This document shows positions 1 to 7,083 of a stretch of 64,000 bases of DNA, in pieces (the stretch's first letter is position 1; each line of letters starts with the position of its first letter). Under the pieces are notes generated by a model that had not been told where the DNA came from, did no database searches, and worked only from the letters and a program-made list of their open reading frames with translations. The DNA is from Coriobacteriia bacterium (GTDB lineage: Bacteria > Actinomycetota > Coriobacteriia > Coriobacteriales > Atopobiaceae): contig JAUMVN010000001.1 in NCBI GenBank assembly GCA_030530145.1, positions 186,001 through 250,000 on the forward strand. The letters run 5' to 3'. Both the position numbers and the translations under genes were made by a program.

Positions 1-510
1 ACCCTGGGCTTCACGGGCGGCGCGCACTGGGTCCGCGAGCGCTTCGGGGTGCGCGACAGCGTCGAGGACATCTGCGACGAGTGGAACCGCATGGGCGCCG
101 CGCTCTACGCCTCGGAGGCGACCCTGCGCCCCGGGGCCGAGGACTACCTGGGCGCCCTCAAGCGGGCAGGCGTCCCGCTCGCCCTCGCCACGACCAACGA
201 CCCGCAGGTCCTGGATTCAATGGCACCGCGCATCCGAGTCGGCGAGCTCTTCGACGCGGTGGTCTGCGGCAAGGAGGTCGGCGTGCCCAAAGACCGCCCC
301 GATATCTACCTCGAGGCCGCGCGCCGCATCGGCGCCGACCCGGCGCGCACCGTCGTCTTCGAGGACATCCTCGCCGGGACGAGAAGCGCGAAGTCGGCCG
401 GCTTCGCCGTCTGCGCCGTGGCTTGCACCGACCCTCTCCAGCCCCGCGCCAAGCTCCAACAGGCCGCCGACCTCTGGCTCGACGACTGGCGAGACATTCC
501 CCTGGATTAA
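1..510 (+). CDS. HAD-superfamily hydrolase, subfamily IA (3' part only)
   Basis: Phosphatase or phosphomutase of the haloacid dehalogenase superfamily, cut by the left edge of the window; the reading frame is open from base 1. Visible are motif II (LALATTND, Thr in the phosphate-binding position), the motif III lysine region (GKEVGVPKDRPDIY) and motif IV (TVVFEDILAGTRSAKSAGF, with an acidic ED metal site). The N-terminal DxDxT/V nucleophile motif would lie upstream of base 1. The VPKDRPDIYLEAARRIG stretch is typical of phosphoglycolate phosphatase or beta-phosphoglucomutase-like members; the substrate cannot be told. It converges on the deacetylase gene, and a long perfect hairpin fills the gap between them. 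Confidence 0.85.
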   Translation, partial: TLGFTGGAHWVRERFGVRDSVEDICDEWNRMGAALYASEATLRPGAEDYLGALKRAGVPLALATTNDPQVLDSMAPRIRVGELFDAVVCGKEVGVPKDRPDIYLEAARRIGADPARTVVFEDILAGTRSAKSAGFAVCAVACTDPLQPRAKLQQAADLWLDDWRDIPLD

Positions 511-544
511 CGCGCCTGCCCTCCAATCACCCATATGAGGGCCT

Positions 545-654
545 GTGCCGCCTGCGGCTTGGCGCCGGGGCGCTTATGGAGCAGGGCATCCAAGCGAGCA
601 AAGCGAGCGCAGCCCTGCGTAATAAGCGCCCCGGCGCCAAGCCGCAGGCGGCAC
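545..654. repeat. Perfect 32-bp inverted repeat forming a long nested hairpin
   Basis: Arms 545-576 and 623-654 are exact reverse complements over 32 bp. Inside them a second 7-bp pair (GCAGGGC at 581-587, GCCCTGC at 612-618) continues the stem. The element lies between two convergent genes, ending 4 bp before the stop codon of the deacetylase. Neither strand has a clear T-run after the stem, so it is not a textbook intrinsic terminator, though it could end or protect both transcripts. Confidence 0.85.
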
Positions 655-657
655 CCT

Positions 658-2313
658 CTACTGTGCGATCTCCGTCGGCCAGACGCTGTCGGACGGCATC
701 GGCGCGTAGCCGCTCGCGATGTCCTCCGGGATGGACGAGTCGCTTTTAAGCAGCTCGCCCACGGTGACGAAGGTGTAGCCCTCGGACTGAAGCGTCTCGA
801 TGATCTGCGGGAGCGCCTCGACGTCCTGGCTCCTGTCGCCGCCGCCGTCGTGCATGAGGATGATCGACCCGGAGAACGCATTCTTCGTCGAGTTGCTCAC
901 GATCGTCTCGACGCCCGGCATGCGCCAGTCCTCTGAGTCGAGGTTCCACAGGACCGAGAGGCTCGCGAGGCCGCCCGACTTGAGCCACGTAGATTCCAAG
1001 AAGTCGCCGTACGGGGGGCGGAAGCTCGTGGTCTGCACGCCCGCGACCTGCGAGATCGTGTCGAAGGCGGAGGAGAACTCGGACTGGAGCGCGGCGGACT
1101 CGAGCGTCGAGAGCTGCTGGTGCTGATAGGTGTGGCTCATGAGCTCGTTGCCGGACTCGACGATCTTCTTGCAGAGCTCGGGGTACTCCTCGATGTTCTG
1201 GCCGAGGTTGAAGAAGGTCGCGTGGATGCCGTACTGGTTGAGGATCTCGATGTACTTCTCGGTATAGGTGGCGGACGGGCCGTCGTCGAAGGTGAGGGCG
1301 ACGAGCTTCTTATCGTCGTCGGGCTTGATTTGGTGGACGGTGACCACGCAGTTCTTGGTCTCCTGGATCACGTCGCCGTCGGCCGTCTCGCCCGAGGTCT
1401 TGCCGCGCCTGATCTCCTTCTTCCCCACCTGCGGCCACTGCGAGATGTAGGTGATGTTGCCCCACGACTCGCCGCCCATCTCGAGCTTGGGCTGCTCCTC
1501 CTCGATCTGAACGTCATAGTCCTCGACCTTGTCCGCGCCGTCCCCGATGGTGAGGTCGTCGCCGTCGGCGGCCTTGTAGGCGTCGAGGTCGTCGATGGTG
1601 ATGTCGGACCCGTTGACGGAGGCGGAGAAGCTGTAGCCCTCGCCCTGCGAGAGCACGTTGCCGCCGACGGACACGAGGTCGCCGGCCTTCGGCGAGAGGC
1701 GCTTGGTCTTGATGATGTCCGCGAGCGAGCTGCCGACCCTCACGCTCATGGTCGAGCCGTTGAGCTTGATGTCGATCGACCTCGTGTTCCAGGCCACGAC
1801 GGCGGCGACCACGACAACGACCACGACGACGGCGCCGATGAGCGTCGAGAGGCTCGGCAGCTCGATGGCGGGGCCGCCGCGGCGCCCGCCGCGCGCAGGG
1901 CCGCGGCCGTACCCGCCGATGCCCTGCTGCGAGCGTCCCCGGGAAGAGGCGCCCTGGCGGCGCTGCCGGCCGGAATACGCGTCGACCCCCGCGGAACGGC
2001 GGGCTGCGGAGCCCGTGTAGGAGCCCGAGCGGCGAGAAGATCCGGACACTTCGCGGGAGGCCGCCCGGCGGGAAGAGGCCCGCTCATACGACGGGGCCTC
2101 CCCATAGCCCGCCTCCCCGCGGCCGCGATAGGCGCCGTCGCGCGAGGAGCCGTAGGAGCCGTCACGATACGAGGAGGCGCGCCCCGCTCGGCGAGGGGAC
2201 CCGTCCCCGCGGCCGCCGGAGCCCTGGCCCCAAGAGCCGGAACCGCCAGAGCCGCCCCGGCGATAGCCGCCCGCCGAGCCGCCGTTCGGATACTGTCCTC
2301 GATACTGGGACAT
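658..2313 (-). CDS. Membrane-anchored polysaccharide deacetylase (NodB domain) with disordered N-terminal tail
   Basis: Predicted metal-dependent deacetylase of cell-envelope polysaccharide or peptidoglycan (carbohydrate esterase family 4). The C-terminal half carries the full NodB set: LTFDDGPS (Asp-Asp), SHTYQH (the metal-binding His pair), FRPPYGDF, and a C-terminal ILMHDGGG histidine. The first 150 or so residues are low complexity, rich in Gly, Arg and Ser with many Tyr (RGG-like). A valine-rich membrane span follows (LIGAVVVVVVVVAAVVAW), then a small beta-type domain and an acidic linker. With one span the tail would face the cytoplasm and the enzyme the outside. Start taken as the ATG at 2313, about 8 nt after an AGGGA; an ATG at 2322 is possible. 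Confidence 0.88.
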   Translation of the reverse strand: MSQYRGQYPNGGSAGGYRRGGSGGSGSWGQGSGGRGDGSPRRAGRASSYRDGSYGSSRDGAYRGRGEAGYGEAPSYERASSRRAASREVSGSSRRSGSYTGSAARRSAGVDAYSGRQRRQGASSRGRSQQGIGGYGRGPARGGRRGGPAIELPSLSTLIGAVVVVVVVVAAVVAWNTRSIDIKLNGSTMSVRVGSSLADIIKTKRLSPKAGDLVSVGGNVLSQGEGYSFSASVNGSDITIDDLDAYKAADGDDLTIGDGADKVEDYDVQIEEEQPKLEMGGESWGNITYISQWPQVGKKEIRRGKTSGETADGDVIQETKNCVVTVHQIKPDDDKKLVALTFDDGPSATYTEKYIEILNQYGIHATFFNLGQNIEEYPELCKKIVESGNELMSHTYQHQQLSTLESAALQSEFSSAFDTISQVAGVQTTSFRPPYGDFLESTWLKSGGLASLSVLWNLDSEDWRMPGVETIVSNSTKNAFSGSIILMHDGGGDRSQDVEALPQIIETLQSEGYTFVTVGELLKSDSSIPEDIASGYAPMPSDSVWPTEIAQ

Positions 2314-2333
2314 GAGCGCCATCCCTACACTAA

Positions 2334-2369
2334 GGCGGGGCCGCGAGGGCCCCGCCGTTCTTCTTGTCT
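2334..2369 (+). terminator. GC-rich hairpin with T-rich tail
   Basis: GGCGGGGCC (2334-2342) pairs with GGCCCCGCC (2348-2356), followed on the plus strand by GTTCTTCTTGTCT. It lies between two minus-strand genes. As an intrinsic terminator it points the wrong way for them, so it may stop antisense transcription or simply act as an RNA hairpin upstream of the deacetylase gene. Confidence 0.35.
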
Positions 2370-2438
2370 GACTTCCAATAGTATCGGCTTTTGCGAGCCG
2401 GGGGCGCCGAAGCGCGTCGGTCGGGCGGGGACGACGGC

Positions 2439-2819
2439 CTATCCCAGGTCGGCGAACTCCTCGGGGACGTCCTCCACGCTGCAGTTGAAGGACTCCGTCA
2501 CGGCCATGGCCTGCGCCCTGCGGATATGCGCGAGGTCCTCGTTGCCCGCCTCGGCATAGATCTCCGAGAGGCGCCGCAGCGCGAAGCAGACGTAGGACGC
2601 CACTGCGTCGCCCATGCCCGAGAGCACCATCATGGTGACGAGCGAGTCGGGGGCGAGCTGCAGCGCCGTGCGGTAGTCGAGCTCGAGGAGCTCGCCGATC
2701 TGGCGCTCCACGTCCTCGCAGGCAGTGAGGTCCTTCTTCTGCGACGCCAGCTTAAGCGAGTCCCTGACGGACTCGGCGAACTGGGCGATGAGCTCGAGTA
2801 TGTAGTCGCGCTGCAGCAT
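2439..2819 (-). CDS. DUF6483-like all-helical protein
   Basis: A 126-residue, acidic, Leu/Ala-rich protein predicted to be all alpha-helical, with no signal peptide or membrane span. It begins MLQRDYILELIAQFAE, an opening I associate from memory with the DUF6483 family. No function is known and no catalytic motif is visible. It sits 63 bp downstream of ruvB on the same strand, so it may be read through from the ruv operon, but it has its own ribosome site (GAAAGGATGC before the ATG). Confidence 0.7.
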   Translation of the reverse strand: MLQRDYILELIAQFAESVRDSLKLASQKKDLTACEDVERQIGELLELDYRTALQLAPDSLVTMMVLSGMGDAVASYVCFALRRLSEIYAEAGNEDLAHIRRAQAMAVTESFNCSVEDVPEEFADLG

Positions 2820-2882
2820 CGTGCATCCTTTCGGTCGGGGTGTTCCCTGCGCGATTGTATACCCGCGCGGGGCTCCCCGGGG

Positions 2883-3950
2883 CTAGCCCCTGCCGCCCGG
2901 GGCCTCGATCCCCAGGTGGTCGAAGGCGGCGAGGGTTGCCTGGCGCCCCTGCGGCGTTCGGACGATGAGGCCGCGCTGCAGGAGATACGGCTCGTAGACG
3001 TCCTCGAGGGTGGCGGGGTCCTCGGCCACGGCGGAGGCGACGGTGGTGAGCCCGACGGGGCGCCCGCGGAAGGTCTCGCAGAGGGCGCGCAGGATCTTCA
3101 CGTCCATCCAGTCGAGCCCGAGCGCGTCGATCTCGAAGAACTCGAGGGCCTCGGCCGCGACCTCCCAGGTGATGTCGCCCGCGGCCTTGACCGTTGCGTA
3201 GTCGCGCACGCGCTTGAGCAGGCGGTTGGCCAGGCGCGGCGTGCCCCGCGAGCGCGAGGCGATCTCGAGCGCGCCCTGCTTGTCCACCATGACGCCCAGG
3301 ATCGAGGCCGAGCGCGTGACGATGTAGGCAAGCTCCTCCGGCGAGTAGTAGTCGAGGCGGTAGCTGATGCCGAAGCGGTCGCGCAGCGGCCCGGTGAGAA
3401 GCCCCGTGCGCGTAGTCGCGCCCACGAGGGTGAAGCGCGGCACGTCGATGCGGATCGAGCGGGCGGCGGGGCCCTTCCCGATGACGATGTCCAGGAAGAA
3501 GTCCTCCATGGCCGGGTAGAGCACCTCCTCGATCTGGTGGTTGAGGCGGTGGATCTCGTCGACGAAGAGGACGTCGCCCTCCTCGAGGTTGGTGAGGATG
3601 GCGGCGAGGTCGCCGGCGCGCTCGATGGCCGGCCCCGAGGTCGTGTGGAGCTTCGCGCCCATCTCGTTGGCGACGATGCCCGCGAGCGTGGTCTTGCCGA
3701 GGCCCGGGGGACCCGAGAAGATGACGTGGTCAAGGGGCTCGTTGCGGCTCTTTGCCGCCTCGATGAGCACCTTGAGGTTGGCGCAGACGCGCTCCTGGCC
3801 GCAGTACTCCTCGAGCGTCCGGGGCCTGAGGCTGCGGTCCTGCTCAAGGTCGTCCCCCGTGAGCTCGCCGGTGACGGCGCGCGGCGCGGGCGCCCCCGAG
3901 ACGCCGGGCGCGTTCGTGGAGAAGAGGTCCTTCTCGCCGGCCTCCCACAT
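2883..3950 (-). CDS. ruvB: Holliday junction branch migration ATPase RuvB
   Basis: AAA+ motor of the RuvAB complex, which drives branch migration of Holliday junctions. Walker [10 protein letters not shown], Walker [12 protein letters not shown] and sensor I GATTR are intact. The C-terminal winged-helix region ([14 protein letters not shown], then RTPQGR) is also present. At 355 residues it is of normal length, with a Gly/Ala/Pro N-terminal extension of about 25 residues. Its ATG shares one base with the TGA of ruvA (TGATG), so translation is probably coupled. It is the last ruv gene. Confidence 0.98.
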   Translation of the reverse strand: MWEAGEKDLFSTNAPGVSGAPAPRAVTGELTGDDLEQDRSLRPRTLEEYCGQERVCANLKVLIEAAKSRNEPLDHVIFSGPPGLGKTTLAGIVANEMGAKLHTTSGPAIERAGDLAAILTNLEEGDVLFVDEIHRLNHQIEEVLYPAMEDFFLDIVIGKGPAARSIRIDVPRFTLVGATTRTGLLTGPLRDRFGISYRLDYYSPEELAYIVTRSASILGVMVDKQGALEIASRSRGTPRLANRLLKRVRDYATVKAAGDITWEVAAEALEFFEIDALGLDWMDVKILRALCETFRGRPVGLTTVASAVAEDPATLEDVYEPYLLQRGLIVRTPQGRQATLAAFDHLGIEAPGGRG

Positions 3951-4597
3951 CAGCGGCCACCCCCCAGGCGCCTCAGCGCGTAGCGGAGCGCGTCCTCGAC
4001 GGTGAGGGCGCCGGCCTCCTCGCGGCCCTCGAGCGCGACCTGCGCCTCCTGTGGGCTGAAGCCCATGGAGAGAAGCGCCTCGGCGGCCTCCGCCTCGACC
4101 GCGGGCGCGGCGGCGGGGCTTCCGGCGGGGGCGAGCGGCAAGGTGCCGGGAGCCGCGGACGTGAGGCCCACAAGCCCCCTGAGCTCAGCGTTCTTCGAGA
4201 ACACGTCGGAGAGCTCGACGAGCAGGCGCGAGGCCTTCTTCTTCCCGACGCCGGGCACCTGGGCCATGCGGCCGGCGTCCTGGCCGGCCACGACGGCCGC
4301 GAGCTGGGAGGGCGAGAAGGTGGAGAGCACGGCGAGCGCGAGCTTGGGCCCCACGCCCGAGATGGCACGCAGCTGGTCGAAGAGCGCCCGCTCCTCGCGC
4401 GTGGCGAAGCCGTAGAGCTCCTGGGCGTCCTCGCGTACGATGAGACGCGTGAGGACCGTGACGCCGGCCTCCCCGACCGGCGGCAGCGCCGCGGCCGTCG
4501 TGGACGAGACGCCGAGCTCGTAGCCCACCCCGTGGACATCGAGGACGATACGGGTGGGCAGCGCCTCGACGAGCGTGCCGGTGAGCTGGACGATCAT
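3950..4597 (-). CDS. ruvA: Holliday junction binding protein RuvA
   Basis: Tetrameric Holliday-junction binder that loads RuvB. The N-terminal OB fold starts [11 protein letters not shown]. Two helix-hairpin-helix motifs follow ([17 protein letters not shown], then [16 protein letters not shown]). After a flexible Ala/Pro linker comes the C-terminal RuvB-binding domain ([16 protein letters not shown], ending in [10 protein letters not shown]). The start at 4597 overlaps the ruvC stop as ATGA; a longer frame upstream is only the ruvC shadow. Length 215 residues, normal for the family. Confidence 0.98.
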   Translation of the reverse strand: MIVQLTGTLVEALPTRIVLDVHGVGYELGVSSTTAAALPPVGEAGVTVLTRLIVREDAQELYGFATREERALFDQLRAISGVGPKLALAVLSTFSPSQLAAVVAGQDAGRMAQVPGVGKKKASRLLVELSDVFSKNAELRGLVGLTSAAPGTLPLAPAGSPAAAPAVEAEAAEALLSMGFSPQEAQVALEGREEAGALTVEDALRYALRRLGGGR

Positions 4598-5100
4598 TGC
4601 AAGACGCTCCTTTGGATGCCGAGGGACTTCGTTCGGGTGAGGTTGGCGTGGCAGATGGCCGCGGCCAGGGCGTCCGCGGCGTGGTCGGGGCGCGGCTCGT
4701 GGTCCAGGCACAGGACGTTGCGCACCATGTACATGACCTGGCGCTTATCCGCCGCGCCGGTGCCGACCACGGCCTGCTTGATCTGCATGGGGGTGTACTC
4801 CCCCACCGTGAGCCCCGCCTTCGCGCAGGCCACGATGGCCACGCCGCGCGCCTGCGCCGTGGCGACGGCGCTCTTCACGTTCTCGCCGAAATAGACGTTC
4901 TCGATGGCGAGCTCCGTCGGGCCGTAGCGGTCGATGACCGCGCGCAGCTCGTCGTAGATCCTGCCGAGCCGCGAGTCGATGGCCTCGTGGGCCCTCGTGG
5001 CGACGCAGCCGTAGGCGCGGGCGCGGCAGGCGCTGCCCCTCGTCTCGACCACGCCCCAGCCCGTGTGCGCGAGCCCGGGGTCGATGCCGAGTATGACCAT
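4594..5100 (-). CDS. ruvC: Holliday junction resolvase RuvC
   Basis: Endonuclease that cuts Holliday junctions symmetrically. The acidic catalytic residues are visible: Asp7 in ILGIDPG, Glu in LAIENVYFGEN (about residue 67), and the C-terminal DHAADALA pair. The start at 5100 follows an excellent AGGAAGGGGG site; a longer frame beginning 27 nt upstream lacks this logic. It is the first gene of ruvC-ruvA-ruvB, with a LexA-type box about 40 bp upstream. Confidence 0.98.
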   Translation of the reverse strand: MVILGIDPGLAHTGWGVVETRGSACRARAYGCVATRAHEAIDSRLGRIYDELRAVIDRYGPTELAIENVYFGENVKSAVATAQARGVAIVACAKAGLTVGEYTPMQIKQAVVGTGAADKRQVMYMVRNVLCLDHEPRPDHAADALAAAICHANLTRTKSLGIQRSVLQ

Positions 5101-5135
5101 CGCCGCCCCCTTCCTAAAACAGAACATGTGATGCT

Positions 5136-5160
5136 AAGAACGCTCGTTCTATTCTAGCAC
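5136..5160 (-). promoter_or_regulatory. SOS promoter of ruvCAB: extended -10 with LexA-type box
   Basis: On the minus strand an extended -10 (TGCTAGAAT, hexamer at 5151-5156) is followed at once by GAAC-GCTC-GTTC (5138-5149), a perfect dyad with the GAAC-N4-GTTC core of Gram-positive LexA boxes. LexA bound here would cover the transcription start of ruvC. The link to RuvABC, a classic SOS operon, supports the reading. Confidence 0.75.
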
Positions 5161-5179
5161 AGGGGCGGCGCGGGGGCGC

Positions 5180-7057
5180 CTAGTTCTCCGAGAAGGGGCC
5201 GCCGCCCCAGAAGAAGCCGCCGCCCTCGCCGCGGCCGCGCCCGCGCCCGTCCTCGGGGGCGGGCGGGCGCTGGCCACCGAAGAGCGCGTCGAGCGGGTCG
5301 GCGGCCTCGTCGGAGGTCGCCCCGAGCATGCCGAGAAGGTCGAGGGCGTCGCGCGCCCGCTCCTCGTCGGCGCCGGCGGACGCCGGGGCCGCGCCCTCGC
5401 CTCCGCCGGCCGGAGCCCCCTCGGCGCGCAGGGCATCGGCCAGCGAGCTCAGGTCCAGGCGCTCCTCAGGCGCCCTCACGCGGTCGCGCCACCTGAGGCC
5501 GAAGGCGCCGCGGGCCTCCTCGAGGGTCTTCGAGGTGAGCACCGGGGCGAGCACGCGGCCGGGGAGCTCGTTGATCGATTTTCTCGCCACGGCCACGACC
5601 GCGCGCGCGAGCTCCTCGTCCCCGCATTCCTCGGCGAGGTCGGAAAGAGGCCGCTCCCACTCGACATAGCCGGAGAGAAGGGAGTCGACGACCTCGATGC
5701 GCTTCTCGGCTGACACGGCACCCTTCGGAGAAACGGGCAGGTCGTCGGCCGAGAAGGACCGGCGCGCCGCGAGCGGGACCACCGGCGAGATGGTGTTGCG
5801 CAGGCGCGAGAGCGCGAGGACATCGGAGCGGTAGAGGTCGCCGAAGGGAAGGACGCACGCGAGGTCGCGCGGGGCAGCCGACCCCAGCGCGAGGCCCGTC
5901 TTGTCCGCGCCCGAGACGACGAAGCCGCCCGCGGGCCTCGCCCAGGCCGTCGCCCGCGCCCAGGCGGCGTCGCGGGCGAGCTCCTCGTCGGGGGACTCGC
6001 CCGCCGCCCGCCCCGTGAGCGCGCGGGCGTCGAGCTCGGCAGCCTCGAGCCTGAGGTTCCTGGCGAGCTTGCGGGAGGAGGCGTCGCGGGCGTCGCCCCA
6101 CGCGAGGACGAAGGGGCGCACGTGCGTGGGTCCGAGCGCGTCGACCGCCGCGGCGCACGCCAGCATCGAGGCGAGCGTCCCGTCGACGACGACGGCCGCC
6201 TCGGTCCTGCCCAGGCCGGCGGCGATGGCGCGCAGCCCCTCGGCCACGGCCTCCCACGCGATGAGCGCCGGGTCGAAGACCTGCATCTGGAGCGGCTCCT
6301 TGAGCGGCCCCTCGAACCCGCGGTCGATGTCCGCGAGCAGGAGCGCCTCCTCGAAGGCGGGCGCCTCGGCCGCGAGCTCGCCCCAGGGCGCGAGCGCGAA
6401 GCTCGACCCCGCGTGCACCTCCAGGTCGAAGGCGCCCACGCCGCCGACGCCGACCACCCAAGCGTTCATGGCGTCCGCGTCGTCGACGAAGCGCGACTCG
6501 GAGAGCGAGGCCCCGAGCGCGCTCGAGGAGTCGTCGAGCGCGAAGCCGTAGGTCGAGACGAAAAGGACCGCGTCGACGTGGTAGTCGTAGCCCACGTACT
6601 CGTCGAGGTCCTCGTGGGTGAAGGCCACGCCGAGGGTGAGGCCGCCCACCTCGAGCTGCGGCAGCGCGAGCCCCGCGGCCGCGTCCTCCGCATCGGCCGC
6701 CCCCGCGCGGCGGGCCGCCTCCCGCAGCTGCCCCATGAGGCGCAGCGGGACCACGGACTCGCCGTCGATGTAGGCCGCTTCGAGCACGGAGCCCGCCTCG
6801 CCGCCGCCCAGGACCACCGGCAGGATGGTAGGCGCCGCGAGCGAGCCGGGGAGCTCGGAGAGCAGCTGCAGCGTGTCCACGAAGAAGCCCTCGCGGTCGG
6901 ACTCGCAGATCGGCTCGGGCGGCGCCAAGAAGTACGCGGGGAAGACGACGAGCCCCGCGCCCGCCTCCGCGGCGCGCGCGACCGTGGCGACGACGCGCTC
7001 CTTGGCCGCGGCGAGGTCGCCCGCGCAGCCGCGGGACTGTGCCACCGCAATTCTCAT
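5180..7057 (-). CDS. NAD synthetase-like protein with degenerate catalytic motifs
   Basis: A 625-residue protein with the two-domain plan of glutamine-dependent NAD+ synthetase: an N-terminal nitrilase-type domain (MRIAVAQSRG, then LVVFPAYF) and a C-terminal PP-loop ATPase-type domain (VVSGADKTGLALGS, then PFGDLYRSDVLALS). The active sites look ruined. The nitrilase Glu (usually FPEL/FPEY) is Ala in FPAYF, the Cys position reads VAFTHED, and the SGGxDS PP-loop reads VDGTLAS. A Gly/Pro/Ala-rich tail ending FFWGGG follows the synthetase part. It probably does not make NAD and may have a structural or regulatory role. Start at 7057 follows TTGGAGCG; the longer upstream frame is the dnaE shadow. 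It lies 26 bp after dnaE on the same strand. Confidence 0.75.
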   Translation of the reverse strand: MRIAVAQSRGCAGDLAAAKERVVATVARAAEAGAGLVVFPAYFLAPPEPICESDREGFFVDTLQLLSELPGSLAAPTILPVVLGGGEAGSVLEAAYIDGESVVPLRLMGQLREAARRAGAADAEDAAAGLALPQLEVGGLTLGVAFTHEDLDEYVGYDYHVDAVLFVSTYGFALDDSSSALGASLSESRFVDDADAMNAWVVGVGGVGAFDLEVHAGSSFALAPWGELAAEAPAFEEALLLADIDRGFEGPLKEPLQMQVFDPALIAWEAVAEGLRAIAAGLGRTEAAVVVDGTLASMLACAAAVDALGPTHVRPFVLAWGDARDASSRKLARNLRLEAAELDARALTGRAAGESPDEELARDAAWARATAWARPAGGFVVSGADKTGLALGSAAPRDLACVLPFGDLYRSDVLALSRLRNTISPVVPLAARRSFSADDLPVSPKGAVSAEKRIEVVDSLLSGYVEWERPLSDLAEECGDEELARAVVAVARKSINELPGRVLAPVLTSKTLEEARGAFGLRWRDRVRAPEERLDLSSLADALRAEGAPAGGGEGAAPASAGADEERARDALDLLGMLGATSDEAADPLDALFGGQRPPAPEDGRGRGRGEGGGFFWGGGPFSEN

Positions 7058-7083
7058 GATCGCTCCAATCCGCCTCGCGCCGC

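Noticed and set aside
5900-6551. Ser/Ala-rich plus-strand frames inside the NAD-synthetase-like gene
   Set aside because: Typical third-frame shadows with no start signals.
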